A DNA stretch of 46,331 nucleotides from Gammaproteobacteria bacterium (GCA_013287025.1 JABDEN010000008.1:1-46331); one strand, 5' to 3'; positions 1-9,183 are shown, counted from the stretch's first letter. A program made the numbers and translations. Notes: generated by a model from the sequence alone, not told the origin.

Positions 1-1
1 T

Positions 2-418
2 CCTCCTACTATTTCGTCACTACATTTAATTGATTATGATTATTCTCAAAATTTAAAAGAAATAGAATCAATGAAAACTTTTTCTTATTTACCTAAAACG
101 GTAAATTCGTTAGGATTTATGAAATTACATTCAGCGAAACAAATGACTGATACCGATATCGTCGCGCTTGTAAATTCCTTTCCATATCAGGTATCACAAA
201 TAATGTCTGAGTATAACCAATCCACAATTGAAGCGTTGCTTCATGAAGCAAGAAGGCGAACGTTTGATTGCATTTTGCAGCATACTAACCTTCATAAGGA
301 TGAGGCGGGACTTGTATTAAGTTATGCTGGAAATAAAGAAAATTTTTGGCAATCGAGATGGTATGAAAAATCTGAAGAAGAGTCGAGTGTTGCGTTAAAT
401 AAGTTTCTTTTAAGGTAA
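2..418 (+). CDS. C-terminal part of an unknown protein (5' end outside window)
   Basis: I do not recognise this gene. The reading frame is open from base 2 with no stop before the first internal ATG at 71. The true start therefore probably lies upstream of the window and at least 138 C-terminal residues are seen. The visible part is hydrophilic and probably helical, with a basic patch (EARRRTF) near the middle and no signal peptide or membrane segment. The stop at 416-418 is followed within 20 bases by a large inverted repeat that may end transcription. It lies upstream of ruvC on the same strand, but with a 170-base repeat-filled gap, so co-transcription is not implied. A start at ATG 71 (115 residues) is the alternative. 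Confidence 0.5.
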   Translation, partial: PPTISSLHLIDYDYSQNLKEIESMKTFSYLPKTVNSLGFMKLHSAKQMTDTDIVALVNSFPYQVSQIMSEYNQSTIEALLHEARRRTFDCILQHTNLHKDEAGLVLSYAGNKENFWQSRWYEKSEEESSVALNKFLLR

Positions 419-436
419 AAATGTAAGCGGAAACGT

Positions 437-540
437 CATCAACTATGTCATGCCAGCATGCTTTTAGCTGGCATCCAGTGTGCATGTAGCGAAGCCTTTT
501 GGATGCCAGCTAAAAGCATGCTGGCATGACATAGTTAATG
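437..540. repeat. REP-like inverted repeat, CATGCCAGC family, full element
   Basis: Two 41-base arms (437-477 and 500-540) are reverse complements with one mismatch, separated by 22 bases. Each arm is itself a small hairpin (ATGCCAGC ... GCTGGCAT around a 9-base loop), so the element is two REP-like units in inverted orientation. Related pieces are at 1150-1185, 29200-29369 and 36999-37016. It sits between two same-strand genes and could act as a terminator. Confidence 0.85.
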
Positions 541-613
541 ACAAAAGATTATTTCGCGTAACATTTCATGCTATTATTTATCATTAAAAATGGCAAAAAA
601 ACGGAGCATTCAC

Positions 614-1144
614 TTGATCATCATCGGAATCGATCCCGGCTCGCGCGTGACAGGTTATGGCATCATTCGTGTTCAGGGAAGTCAGAGTTTTTATGTTGAT
701 TGTGGCTGTATTCGTACAGCGACGTTACAAGGCGCGGAACGTTTGCAACACATTTTTCATGAATTGCAAAAAATTATTCAAGAACATCAACCGTTAGAAG
801 CCGCCATTGAACAAGTTTTTGTGAATCAAAATCCCAATTCTGCATTAAAACTGGGTCAAGCTCGAGGGGCCGCCATGGCGGCAATCACCATTCCACTGTC
901 TGAATATTCCGCCCGTCAAGTGAAGCAATCGATCGTGGGTTTTGGTGCTGCGAAAAAAGAACAAGTACAACACATGGTCCAGCGATTATTAAATATCACA
1001 GATAAATTACAAGCGGATGCCGCAGATGCCTTAGCGATTGCGTTATGTCATGCGCATATGCGATTGTCGCCTTATAAACTTTTGGGGGCACCGAAGAAAA
1101 AAAAGAGTAGTTGGAGGAGTTTTCAAGTCAAGTGTGAAAACTAA
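614..1144 (+). CDS. ruvC: Holliday junction resolvase RuvC
   Basis: RuvC is the endonuclease that cuts Holliday junctions symmetrically, acting with the RuvAB branch-migration motor in recombinational repair. The acidic catalytic residues are all present: Asp in GIDPGSRVTGYG, Glu in AIEQVF, and the Asp pair in QADAADALAIA. KLGQARG and ARQVKQSIVG also match the family. I chose TTG 614 because GGAG at 603-606 lies 7 bases upstream and the protein then starts at the same point as E. coli RuvC (176 residues versus 173). ATG 590 would add 8 residues but has no clear Shine-Dalgarno sequence. The basic tail (PKKKKSSWR) is slightly unusual. ruvA, its usual neighbour, is separated from it here by an inserted gene. 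Confidence 0.95.
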   Translation: MIIIGIDPGSRVTGYGIIRVQGSQSFYVDCGCIRTATLQGAERLQHIFHELQKIIQEHQPLEAAIEQVFVNQNPNSALKLGQARGAAMAAITIPLSEYSARQVKQSIVGFGAAKKEQVQHMVQRLLNITDKLQADAADALAIALCHAHMRLSPYKLLGAPKKKKSSWRSFQVKCEN

Positions 1145-1149
1145 TTAAC

Positions 1150-1185
1150 CCTGTCATGCCAGCTAAAGCATGCTGGCATGACAGG
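1150..1185. repeat. Single REP-like hairpin, CATGCCAGC family
   Basis: A perfect 14-bp stem (CCTGTCATGCCAGC at 1150-1163 and its complement at 1172-1185) encloses an 8-base loop, 6 bases after the ruvC stop. It is one unit of the same family as the element at 437-540. It probably also works as the ruvC terminator, although no long T run follows. Confidence 0.75.
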
Positions 1186-1243
1186 TATTTTGAAAAAATG
1201 GTGGCCCCCTTTGTTAAAGAGGGCATTTTAATGGAGAAAACAA

Positions 1244-2518
1244 ATGGACCCTCGCACCATAAACCCTAACGACAGACCTTTGGGTATCACGGATAGCATT
1301 AAATTATTAACAGATGTCATTATTCTTTCGAAATATTTTTTGATAAAACCACTGCATGATTCAAACGTACCTTCTAATGCGGCAGATGAATTATGCGGTT
1401 TTTTATTAAATTTGGAATCTGATTTAAAAGATCAAAAACAAATCGTAAAAAAAGAAAATTGCGCTAAAAAATTTTTAACGCTTGCGAAAGCGGATTTATT
1501 TCCTGAACGAATAACAGAGGAGGATCGTCAGTTTTTGCACTCGGAACATTTTCCAACGTTACAACCAGGTGAGCATGTTGCATTTTTATTAGAACAAAAA
1601 AAACTAGAACACTATATTGAAACTTACACGAAAAAAAAATATCAATCTGAATTAAAAGAATTATTTCATCGTGCATGTCAATTATGCGTCATTGGTTTTT
1701 CTTCTTATAATCTTTTGCAAGATCGAAGGCGGCACGATAAAGAGATGCAGTTAAGTTCGCCTCATGATGCGAAAGATATTTTATCTTCTGAGAAAAATAA
1801 AATTTCACGGTTAGTCGCGACACTCGCAAAATCCAAAAAAACCTCGACTAAAGCCGGAGATATTGCATCAACGCAAATTGAAATCGTGAGTGATATTGAA
1901 CATTTACGCGAAAAATTTAATGCAATCGAAGTAGAATTATTGAAGAAAAAAAATCATGAATTAACGATGCAATCAGAAATTTTTTTACAATATATTAAAC
2001 GTAAAACTGACGCGATTGATGAAAGAAAAGAAGCGAAAGTGATTGAAAATTTGTTAACTGAAACAAAACTACTTGATCATCGTCTTAATACTGCAGAAAA
2101 AAGATTGCAAGCCGTGCATAATATTCATCGACAAGAATTAAAAAAACAAGAGGCTTTTTATGAGAAAAAAATCCACGATGAAAAACTTATCACAACACCT
2201 CGGCAAATAACTTATTCAAGAGAGCACCTTATTTTTCCTGCCATATTTTTTGCAGCAGGAATTCTCTTAACAGTGTCGGGCGTCGGCAGTTTTCTGGGAC
2301 TTGCGATATTAACGGCTGGATTTGCTGCTATGTTTTTGACGCTAGGGGTTGGAACGACTGCCAGTGCTGCTATATTTGGACACTGGTTATACCAACAATG
2401 TCAAACGCCCGCGCAGGATTTAACACCATTATTAAAAATGTCAGTGTTTAAAAAGGAAGCGTCTCAAAAATTAGACCTAGAAAAAGGGGCGGGATTATCG
2501 TTGTCAGGGAAATCATAG
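1244..2518 (+). CDS. Coiled-coil protein with C-terminal hydrophobic domain, candidate effector
   Basis: I do not recognise a family for this 424-residue protein. It has no N-terminal signal. Residues about 70-315 are Lys/Glu-rich and look like long coiled coils. Residues about 328-385 form a hydrophobic block rich in Gly/Ala (two to three membrane passes), followed by a short hydrophilic tail. ATG 1244 has GGAG 7 bases upstream. It stands between ruvC and ruvA, which are normally adjacent, so it is an insertion into a conserved cluster. Its plan (long coil, then late membrane hairpin) resembles the product at 9413-13015. Such proteins are common among candidate secreted proteins of intracellular bacteria, but secretion is only inferred. 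Confidence 0.6.
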   Translation: MDPRTINPNDRPLGITDSIKLLTDVIILSKYFLIKPLHDSNVPSNAADELCGFLLNLESDLKDQKQIVKKENCAKKFLTLAKADLFPERITEEDRQFLHSEHFPTLQPGEHVAFLLEQKKLEHYIETYTKKKYQSELKELFHRACQLCVIGFSSYNLLQDRRRHDKEMQLSSPHDAKDILSSEKNKISRLVATLAKSKKTSTKAGDIASTQIEIVSDIEHLREKFNAIEVELLKKKNHELTMQSEIFLQYIKRKTDAIDERKEAKVIENLLTETKLLDHRLNTAEKRLQAVHNIHRQELKKQEAFYEKKIHDEKLITTPRQITYSREHLIFPAIFFAAGILLTVSGVGSFLGLAILTAGFAAMFLTLGVGTTASAAIFGHWLYQQCQTPAQDLTPLLKMSVFKKEASQKLDLEKGAGLSLSGKS

Positions 2519-2556
2519 GTAAGATACAATATGCATTGAACAACGATTCTTAAACA

Positions 2557-2641
2557 CCCGTCGTCCCGCGACTTGTTCGCGGGATCCAGAGGAAACCTGT
2601 AAGTCGTCCTGGATCCCGCGAACAAGTCGCGGGACGACGGG
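2557..2641. repeat. REP-like inverted repeat, CGTCCCGCG family, copy 1
   Basis: Perfect 32-bp inverted arms at 2557-2588 and 2610-2641. Each arm also folds by itself (CCCGCGA-CTTGT-TCGCGGG). The sequence CTGGCATGACAAA directly after the right arm looks like a remnant of the CATGCCAGC family. It lies just upstream of ruvA. Confidence 0.85.
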
Positions 2642-2678
2642 TTTTCTGGCATGACAAATAATAATATCAAGGACCCCC

Positions 2679-3278
2679 ATGATCGGTCAAATTCGCGGAA
2701 TTATTCTTCTAAAACAACCACCACAATTATTATTAGATGTGCAGGGTATCGGATATGAAATTGATGCGCCAATGAGCACCTTTTATCGATTGCCCGATAT
2801 TGGTGAGGAAGTCGTTCTGCATACGCATTTTGTGGTGCGTGAAGATGCGCATCATTTGTATGGTTTTTTTGATCAAAATGAGCGCGCGTTATTTCGTACC
2901 TTATTAAAAGTGAATGGCGTCGGCCCTCGTTTGGGATTAACGATTTTATCGAGTATTCAACCTGAAGAATTTGTGCGCACGATTTTACATCAAGATGTCG
3001 ATAGTTTAACGCGAATACCTGGTATCGGCAAAAAAACTGCAGAAAGATTAATCATTGAGATGAAAGATAAACTCAATAATTTGCAAAACAATGCGGAAGA
3101 ATTAAAACCAATTTCATCAAGTGGGGCACGTCATGGCATTATTCAGGATGCAATTTCTGCCTTAATCGCGTTAGGATTTAAACAATCCGATGCGACACGA
3201 GTGGTTAACAAAATCGATGACGGCGCATTGAATAGCGAAGATATCATTCGTCGTTCGTTACGGGAAATGGTGGTATGA
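2679..3278 (+). CDS. ruvA: Holliday junction DNA-binding subunit RuvA
   Basis: RuvA binds the four-way junction as a tetramer and loads the RuvB ATPase rings that drive branch migration. At 199 residues it is close to the usual 203. It shows the N-terminal OB fold (MIGQIRG), two helix-hairpin-helix motifs ([10 protein letters not shown] and [13 protein letters not shown], residues about 77-120), and a C-terminal RuvB-contacting three-helix domain from about 150. AAGGA lies a few bases before the ATG. The stop codon overlaps the ruvB start (ATGA), so translation is probably coupled. The preceding REP-like element separates it from the inserted gene upstream. Confidence 0.96.
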   Translation: MIGQIRGIILLKQPPQLLLDVQGIGYEIDAPMSTFYRLPDIGEEVVLHTHFVVREDAHHLYGFFDQNERALFRTLLKVNGVGPRLGLTILSSIQPEEFVRTILHQDVDSLTRIPGIGKKTAERLIIEMKDKLNNLQNNAEELKPISSSGARHGIIQDAISALIALGFKQSDATRVVNKIDDGALNSEDIIRRSLREMVV

Positions 3279-4291
3279 AAGAAATAGAACGAGTCGTTTC
3301 AGGTACATTACAAAATGAAAATGAAGCCCTAGATCGTGCTATTCGTCCAAAAAAGTTAAATGATTATATTGGTCAAAAAGCCGTGCGAGAGCAAATGCAG
3401 ATTTTCATTCAGGCGGCAATGAATCGCAAAGATGCTTTAGATCACGTTTTATTGTTTGGCCCGCCGGGTTTGGGCAAAACGACACTCGCCAATATTATTG
3501 CGAATGAATTGAATGTCCAGATTCGTCAAACTTCTGGGCCGGTTTTAGAGCGTCCTGGCGATGTGGCAGCACTGCTCACCAATTTACAAGCAAATGAAGT
3601 ATTATTTATCGATGAAATTCATCGTTTAAGTCCTGTGGTTGAAGAAGTGCTATATCCTGCGATGGAAGATTATCAACTGGATATTATGATTGGTGAAGGG
3701 CCTGCGGCGCGTTCCATCAAGCTAAATCTTCCTCCTTTTACGTTAATCGGTGCGACGACACGTGCTGGTTTGTTAACTTCTCCATTACGCGATCGTTTTG
3801 GTATCGTGCAGCGTCTAGAATTTTATAATGTCGATGAATTAACGGAAATCGTGCATCGTTCTGCACATATTTTGCAAATTCCGATTGATAATCAAGGGGC
3901 TGCAGAAATTGCGAAACGTTCGCGCGGCACGCCACGCATCGTCAATCGTTTATTGCGCCGCGTGCGTGATTATGCTGAAGTCAAATCGAATGGCAAAATT
4001 GTGCGTGAAATTGTTAAGCTCGCGTTAGATTTATTAGACGTGGACGATCAAGGTTTTGACATGATGGATCGAAAATTATTGCATGCATTGATTGAAAAAT
4101 TTGATGGCGGCCCTGTCGGCATTGATAATTTAGCAGCATCTATCAGCGAAGAACGCGGCACGATAGAAGATGTGATTGAACCTTTCCTCATTCAGCAGGG
4201 ATTTATCATGCGCACGCCGCGCGGGCGTATTGCAACAAAGCATGCTTATGCGCATTTTGGGTTAAAAATGCCGGAGAAAAGTTGTGTTTAG
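3275..4291 (+). CDS. ruvB: Holliday junction branch-migration ATPase RuvB
   Basis: RuvB is the AAA+ hexameric motor that pulls DNA through the RuvA-bound Holliday junction. At 338 residues it is full length. Visible motifs are Walker A GPPGLGKT (62-69), Walker B LFIDE (110-114), sensor GATTRAG, arginine-finger region LRDRFG, and the C-terminal winged-helix ending in [12 protein letters not shown]. It overlaps ruvA by 4 bases. Its end overlaps, by 4 bases and convergently, the reverse-strand gene at 4288-5562. That gene occupies the place where ybgC and tolQ often follow ruvB in gammaproteobacteria. Confidence 0.97.
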   Translation: MKEIERVVSGTLQNENEALDRAIRPKKLNDYIGQKAVREQMQIFIQAAMNRKDALDHVLLFGPPGLGKTTLANIIANELNVQIRQTSGPVLERPGDVAALLTNLQANEVLFIDEIHRLSPVVEEVLYPAMEDYQLDIMIGEGPAARSIKLNLPPFTLIGATTRAGLLTSPLRDRFGIVQRLEFYNVDELTEIVHRSAHILQIPIDNQGAAEIAKRSRGTPRIVNRLLRRVRDYAEVKSNGKIVREIVKLALDLLDVDDQGFDMMDRKLLHALIEKFDGGPVGIDNLAASISEERGTIEDVIEPFLIQQGFIMRTPRGRIATKHAYAHFGLKMPEKSCV

Positions 4292-5562
4292 GGAACCCGC
4301 GGACGGAAAGTCTGCTCCGGCACATTCTGATTCATCTGGGGTAATAGTAGTAAAGCCATCGCACCGAGTGTCATACAAGCTTGCTTTAAAAATTCAAACA
4401 AAAGCATAAAAAATGAAGGAGTAATAAAAGGGGAATGCATTTTTTCCGCTTTTTTAGGTTGGAAAAATTGAGGAGTTGGTGCGGTAGTCGGTTGTCTTAA
4501 TGGAATTTGATAATAATAATCTCTAAATAATTCTCTTCTCATTTTTAAGGTTTCAATAATGCTTTGTTTTTTTAATGCCGGAAGAAATTTATCATCACAG
4601 CTTTTGTTGACGGTATTTGCAATTTGTTCATCCGTTAACTGAATAACTTTTTTTATTCCTGCCAATTTTTGTTCGGGTTGAATATTTTGATAAGCTTCAC
4701 GGAGATTAGATGATGAGCCTCTCTGCATGTCATCTAAAATGCATTTATTGGTGAAAAAAGTATTCATTTTTTTTTGTTGGAAAGGGTTCGTCTCGCCCGG
4801 AAACTTTTTCTCATCCAACATGACACTACCTGGATCAATTTTAATGGTTTCGTAACAATCCTCTTTTTCCACAAATAAAACGTTACTAATTGAAAAGCCT
4901 ATTGCGTCGTAATCAAAAATAAATTCAAAAATAGGCAGATTTTCAAAAAGACCTTTAATCGGTTTTCCATTTATTTTTTGCTCAGCCAATACTTTGGTAC
5001 GCGCTTCTTTTTGCTTTGGATGCGATTCCGTTTCAATTCCTAATATTTGATCTAAAGTTTTAGCATTTTCTATTTTTTGCGATGCAATTCCTAAAGTATC
5101 CTGACAATTTTCTTGAATAATTTCGTCTATATCTGGAGAAAGATATTTATACTTAGGGTTCGTATTGTTTATTTCAATACCAGTATAAAAAGCCATTTCA
5201 CTTCTTTGTCCCATGCTTAGTGTATATGGACGATCGTATTTTTGTTCTAATAATGGGAATTGAACGAGCGTGGTTTTGGGGACATTGACTCCGCATAATT
5301 TTAATAAATCAAAGGCAATTTTTTCTGATGCGACTTCTTCATTGGTTAATCTTCTTCGGGCATAATTCGAACAATCTGTAAAAATACCTTTTTCCTCATT
5401 ATAGGATGTTCTTGTTCCGTAAATAATGACTTTTTTATTTTTGATAACATAGGTGTCTTGCGACTTTTTTTCTCGATAAATTTCTGCAGTTCGAGTTAAT
5501 CCTAATGTTTCATTAAGACTTTCAAAATCCTGGAGTGGTCGAATTTTTCTTGAATCAGTCAT
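4288..5562 (-). CDS. Kinase-fold-like protein, candidate effector
   Basis: The 424-residue product has no family I can name with certainty. The order of motifs resembles atypical kinases of the HipA/actin-fragmin/PI-kinase type. There is a possible nucleotide Lys in TYVIK (about 37-41), then [17 protein letters not shown] (75-91) followed by VP, resembling the Glu-bearing helix of that superfamily. A catalytic-loop-like segment [15 protein letters not shown] has Asp219 and Asn227, and a metal-Asp-like IDPGS has Asp243. A hydrophobic stretch near residues 385-405 could anchor the C-terminus in a membrane. The gene is alone on the reverse strand between ruvB and tolQ. Kinase activity and secretion are inference; a structure comparison would decide. 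Confidence 0.5.
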   Translation of the reverse strand: MTDSRKIRPLQDFESLNETLGLTRTAEIYREKKSQDTYVIKNKKVIIYGTRTSYNEEKGIFTDCSNYARRRLTNEEVASEKIAFDLLKLCGVNVPKTTLVQFPLLEQKYDRPYTLSMGQRSEMAFYTGIEINNTNPKYKYLSPDIDEIIQENCQDTLGIASQKIENAKTLDQILGIETESHPKQKEARTKVLAEQKINGKPIKGLFENLPIFEFIFDYDAIGFSISNVLFVEKEDCYETIKIDPGSVMLDEKKFPGETNPFQQKKMNTFFTNKCILDDMQRGSSSNLREAYQNIQPEQKLAGIKKVIQLTDEQIANTVNKSCDDKFLPALKKQSIIETLKMRRELFRDYYYQIPLRQPTTAPTPQFFQPKKAEKMHSPFITPSFFMLLFEFLKQACMTLGAMALLLLPQMNQNVPEQTFRPRVP

Positions 5563-5657
5563 TTTAATAGCTTACCTTCATCAAATAGAGCATAATTGTG
5601 CCACAGCATGGTGAGTTGCGTCAAATATATTCATATTAATGATACCTGCAACGATCC

Positions 5658-5686
5658 ATGACACACGTTTTCCTCTGACGTATAAT
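5658..5686 (+). promoter_or_regulatory. Sigma-70-type promoter for tolQRA
   Basis: ATGACA (5658-5663), a 17-base spacer and a perfect TATAAT (5681-5686) stand 27 bases before the tolQ start. This gives the tol genes their own promoter, needed here because the reverse-strand insert separates them from ruvCAB. Confidence 0.65.
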
Positions 5687-5713
5687 AAAAAAATTATCCT
5701 GGAGATTTGACCC

Positions 5714-6424
5714 GTGAATATTGATTCTTCTTTTTTAACTTATTTCATGAATGCTGGTCTTGTCGTGAAAATTGTCATGCTCGTTTTAGTCGGTGCATCC
5801 ATTATTTCATGGACATATATTTTACAGCGCGGCTTTTATTTAAGGTCTATGCGGAACGCTATAGAATCCTTTGAAAATCTTTTTTGGGCCGGCGGTGATT
5901 TGGGAGAACTATATTCGCATTCCTTGCGAAATAAAGCCAATATGCAGGGTATAGAAGCGATTTTTCAAGCAGGCTTTAAAGAATTTTTGCGTTTACATAA
6001 ACAAGCCTGTACGTCGGCGGACGATTTACTAAACAGTGCAAAACGTGCCATGCGGGTTGCTGCAATGCGTGAGCAAGATAAAATGGAATTACATTTGCCG
6101 ATGATTGCGACGGTGGGTTCCATTAGCCCGTATGTCGGACTGTTTGGTACGGTATGGGGGATCATGATTTCATTCCGCGCGCTTGCGAGTGTACAACAAG
6201 CAACGATTTCAATGGTTGCACCCGGGATTGCCGAAGCGTTGATTGCGACCGCCATGGGCTTGTTTGCCGCCATTCCCGCCGTCGTCGCTTATAATCGTTT
6301 TGCGACGGATATTGGTCGTTTACTCAATCGATTTGATTCTTTTCAAGATGAATTTTCCAATGTGTTGTTCCGTCAAGCACAACAAAACCTAACGCAACAA
6401 ACACCCGAATTAGCGAGGGCATAA
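5714..6424 (+). CDS. tolQ: Tol-Pal system inner-membrane proton-channel subunit TolQ
   Basis: TolQ forms, with TolR, the inner-membrane motor that uses proton-motive force to energise TolA and hold the outer membrane together during division. The 236 residues match the usual 230. There are three membrane segments: about 13-35, about 136-160 (IATVGSISPYVGLFGTVWGIM) and about 170-195 (GIAEALIATAMGLFAAIPAVV), the last two carrying the MotA/ExbB/TolQ signature. The start is GTG with CTGGAGA about 8 bases upstream. It is the first gene of tolQ-tolR-tolA, one base before tolR, and follows a strong promoter. ybgC, usually just upstream, is absent. Confidence 0.95.
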   Translation: MNIDSSFLTYFMNAGLVVKIVMLVLVGASIISWTYILQRGFYLRSMRNAIESFENLFWAGGDLGELYSHSLRNKANMQGIEAIFQAGFKEFLRLHKQACTSADDLLNSAKRAMRVAAMREQDKMELHLPMIATVGSISPYVGLFGTVWGIMISFRALASVQQATISMVAPGIAEALIATAMGLFAAIPAVVAYNRFATDIGRLLNRFDSFQDEFSNVLFRQAQQNLTQQTPELARA

Positions 6425-6425
6425 T

Positions 6426-6872
6426 ATGGCTTTTTTTCATCAACAAGGTTCAAGAAGGCCAGTCGCTGAAATCAACGTCGTACCTTTTATCGATGTGATG
6501 TTGGTACTGCTCGTGATTTTTATGATCACGACACCACTATTGACGCAAGGCGTGAAAGTCGAGTTACCGAAAACGGAATCGAAAGCGCTTCCGCCAAATC
6601 AAAAAGAACCGCTGATTGTGTCAGTCGATGCGGAAGGAAAATTTTATTTAAACATTGCTGAAAAACCCCACCAACCGATCACCCCGCGTGTGTTAAGTCA
6701 ATTAGTGACAAAACATTTAAGTGCAGAGGAAAAAAGACCTGTACTCGTGCGTGGTGATAAAAACTCAAATTATGGAAAAATTGTCGAAGCCATGGTCCTC
6801 CTGCAACAAGCGGGGGCAAAGAGCGTTGGGTTAATTACCGAAGCGCCAAAAGAGCAGATACAACAATCATGA
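6426..6872 (+). CDS. tolR: Tol-Pal system protein TolR
   Basis: TolR is the periplasmic, peptidoglycan-contacting partner of TolQ. The 148-residue protein begins with the conserved segment INVVPFIDVMLVLLVIFMIT. Asp23 (FIDVML) is the proton-path aspartate of ExbD/TolR proteins. A single membrane helix covers about 20-38, and the periplasmic dimer domain follows (about 55-140, ending in GAKSVGLITEAP). It begins 1 base after tolQ and its last 4 bases overlap tolA (ATGA), so the three genes are one translationally coupled unit. Confidence 0.95.
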   Translation: MAFFHQQGSRRPVAEINVVPFIDVMLVLLVIFMITTPLLTQGVKVELPKTESKALPPNQKEPLIVSVDAEGKFYLNIAEKPHQPITPRVLSQLVTKHLSAEEKRPVLVRGDKNSNYGKIVEAMVLLQQAGAKSVGLITEAPKEQIQQS

Positions 6873-7687
6873 CGACAAAAACGCAAGGCAATAATGATGC
6901 ATTTTTTTATTATTCATTGCTGTTGCATATCCTTTTATTAATGGGTTTTATTATTAGTTTTGATTTCAGAGAACCGATGCCGGTTCTCAAAAATTCTGAT
7001 GAAATTATTGAAGCACGCGTATTCGAAGAACCAAAAAAACCATCGAAAATTATTCAAGATCCTGTCAAAAAAGCGGCGCCTCTTCCAAAAGTGACGCAGA
7101 AGGAAGTGGCGCCTAAAGATCCCCCTAAAGTCATCCAACCGATTGTAAAAAAAGAAGCGATTGTCATTCCAGATCAAAAAATCAAGAAACAAAAAGAAGA
7201 TTTGATTCAAAAACAATTATTAGCTGATTTACAAAAACAAAAAGTAGCGGATAAGAAAAAACAAAAACAGAAAGCATTTGAAGATGCCATACAAAAAGAA
7301 ATGCAAGCGATGAATGAAAAAAATCTGTTAGACGCGATGCAAAAAGAACAAAAACAAATTGCTGATGCGCGCGCCGCAAAAATGCAAGGCGTCGTTGATA
7401 AATATAAAGCATTAATCTTGCAATCCATCAGTCAAAATTGGTTAATCCCTGGTGGTGTTAATAAAAAATTATCGGCGGAACTCATGATTCGTCTCGCACC
7501 AGGCGGTCTCGTATTAAATGTTCAGTTAACCAGAAGTAGTGGTGATACTGCGTTAGATCGTTCAGCGGTGGCTGCAGTATATAAAGCATCTCCGCTTCCC
7601 GTGCCAACTGATTCTTCTGAATTTGAAGCATTTCGACAATTTGTTTTAAAGGTAAAACCGGAAAGTATATTAGCGTTGTCCTCTTAA
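6869..7687 (+). CDS. tolA: Tol-Pal system envelope-spanning protein TolA (short form)
   Basis: TolA links the TolQR motor to TolB/Pal at the outer membrane. The 272 residues show one N-terminal membrane helix (about 12-31). A Lys/Gln/Glu-rich helical linker (about 45-170) is much shorter than in E. coli (421 residues overall). A C-terminal domain with the TonB/TolA pattern follows (YKALILQSISQNWLIP ... DRSAVAAVYKASPLPVP). It overlaps tolR by 4 bases. tolB would normally follow directly; here it is 19 kb away on the other strand. Confidence 0.93.
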   Translation: MTTKTQGNNDAFFYYSLLLHILLLMGFIISFDFREPMPVLKNSDEIIEARVFEEPKKPSKIIQDPVKKAAPLPKVTQKEVAPKDPPKVIQPIVKKEAIVIPDQKIKKQKEDLIQKQLLADLQKQKVADKKKQKQKAFEDAIQKEMQAMNEKNLLDAMQKEQKQIADARAAKMQGVVDKYKALILQSISQNWLIPGGVNKKLSAELMIRLAPGGLVLNVQLTRSSGDTALDRSAVAAVYKASPLPVPTDSSEFEAFRQFVLKVKPESILALSS

Positions 7688-7701
7688 TAAGGAGATAAAA
7701 A

Positions 7702-9162
7702 GTGACAATATTGCTTGGCATTTCTGCGGCACTTATTTTTGTATTAGGTTATTTTTTATATGCGGAAAAAAAGGAATTGGCCAGAATTAAAGTAGTTTTG
7801 GATCATGAAAGTCATGAAAAAAATAAAAAAATAGAAGAATTAACAGAGTTAAAAAAAAACATTGCAGTTGATGCGACTAAAGATCATTTGACTGGTTTGC
7901 CAAGTCGCAAAGTATTTGATGATCGGTTCACACAATTATTGCATCAAAGTCAGCGTTTTAATTTATTATTTGCGATATTATTTATTGATATCGATAAATT
8001 TCGCATGCTGAATGCAGCACTGGGATTTATCGCTTGCAATCAAATATTAAAAGAAGTCGCAACTCGTCTCAATGCGAATATCCGAAAATTAGATACCGTT
8101 TGTCGATTTAGTAATGATGAATTTGTGGTATTGATTTCGCTTGCTAAACCAGAAATGACGGCTTATGTCGCAGATCGATTAAAAAATACTTTGGCAGAAC
8201 CTTTTTATATTAATCATAAAGAAATTTATTTAACGGCATCATTCGGAATCGCGGTTTTCCCAACGGATGGAGATAATGAAAATACTTTATTAATTCATGC
8301 GGAACAAGCTTTACAGCAAGCAAAATTAGAAGGGTCTAATCATATTCAATTTTATCGTAAAGAAGCGTATGAAAAAAATCTTCGGGAAATGACACTGATT
8401 TCTAATTTACATAGCGCTGCTATTTATAATAACTTTGAAATTTATTATCAGTTACAGATGAATGTAGAAACTAATAAAATTTATTCAGTGGAAGCGCTAC
8501 TTTATTGGAAACATCCAGAATTTGGTTTAATGGAATTTAATGATTTCATGCAATTTGCAGAAAGTAGTGGAAATATTATTATGATTGGCGAATGGTTTAT
8601 TCGACATGCATGTGAAGAATTTAAGAAATGCAAAGCTATATTCGAGACCGCGACATTAACTCTCACGATATCGCGGAGACAATTGGAAAACCCGCATTTT
8701 ACTTATAAATTGTCTCAAGTATTACAAGAAATGCAAATTGAACCACAATATATAGTGTTGGAAATTTCAGAAAAATCGATATTTCGCCAAAGAAATATTA
8801 TTGATAAAACCTTGGCAATGTTAAAAAATTTGGGAGTTAATATTGGTATTAGTCAATTTGGAATTGGAAATATTTCATGGTGGGAGTTTAAAACGTTTTC
8901 TATTCATAGTTTAAAAATTTCACCCATCATCATAAAAAATATGCTTACTAATAATGAAAATACGGCAATGATGGAGGTGATGTTGGCGCTGGCGAAAACG
9001 TTAGAAGTGAATGTCATTGCCGATGGAGTCACGCACGAAACTGAGGTAAATATCTTAAAAAAAATGGGTTGCGGCATCATGCAGGGGGACTTCATTCAAA
9101 AGCCATTACTTTTATCTGAGTTTATTCAATCATTTGAAAGAAAAGTGCTTGAAAATACTTAA
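7702..9162 (+). CDS. GGDEF/EAL-domain protein with degenerate catalytic sites
   Basis: Proteins of this class make or break cyclic di-GMP. Here (486 residues) an N-terminal membrane helix (about 3-21) and a short coiled coil precede a GGDEF domain starting at DHLTGLPSR (about 59). An EAL domain begins at VEALLYW (EAL at 264-266). Both look inactive. The GGDEF loop reads SNDEF (137-141). In the EAL domain, the DDFG motif is SQFG (384-387, both metal aspartates lost), the Asp after the conserved Lys is Ser (LKIS), and AEGVE is ADGVT (440-444). It may be a non-catalytic receptor or scaffold. It starts with GTG behind AAGGAG, 14 bases after tolA, where tolB would be expected. Confidence 0.85.
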   Translation: MTILLGISAALIFVLGYFLYAEKKELARIKVVLDHESHEKNKKIEELTELKKNIAVDATKDHLTGLPSRKVFDDRFTQLLHQSQRFNLLFAILFIDIDKFRMLNAALGFIACNQILKEVATRLNANIRKLDTVCRFSNDEFVVLISLAKPEMTAYVADRLKNTLAEPFYINHKEIYLTASFGIAVFPTDGDNENTLLIHAEQALQQAKLEGSNHIQFYRKEAYEKNLREMTLISNLHSAAIYNNFEIYYQLQMNVETNKIYSVEALLYWKHPEFGLMEFNDFMQFAESSGNIIMIGEWFIRHACEEFKKCKAIFETATLTLTISRRQLENPHFTYKLSQVLQEMQIEPQYIVLEISEKSIFRQRNIIDKTLAMLKNLGVNIGISQFGIGNISWWEFKTFSIHSLKISPIIIKNMLTNNENTAMMEVMLALAKTLEVNVIADGVTHETEVNILKKMGCGIMQGDFIQKPLLLSEFIQSFERKVLENT

Positions 9163-9176
9163 ATTTTCACTATACT
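9149..9176 (+). promoter_or_regulatory. Promoter of the 6S RNA gene
   Basis: TTGAAA (9149-9154), a 16-base spacer and TATACT (9171-9176) lie at the end of the preceding coding region. They place transcription start near 9183-9185, exactly at the 5' edge of the closing stem of the RNA. Confidence 0.6.
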
Positions 9177-9183
9177 TCCAGAT

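Noticed and set aside
437..540. Possible CRISPR or IS terminal repeats from the long inverted arms
   Set aside because: No direct-repeat/spacer series and no transposase nearby; the dispersed hairpin units fit REP-like elements.
6938..7428. Reverse-strand frames rich in Phe and Arg opposite tolA
   Set aside because: They are the complement of the Lys-rich tolA linker and have no ribosome-binding site.
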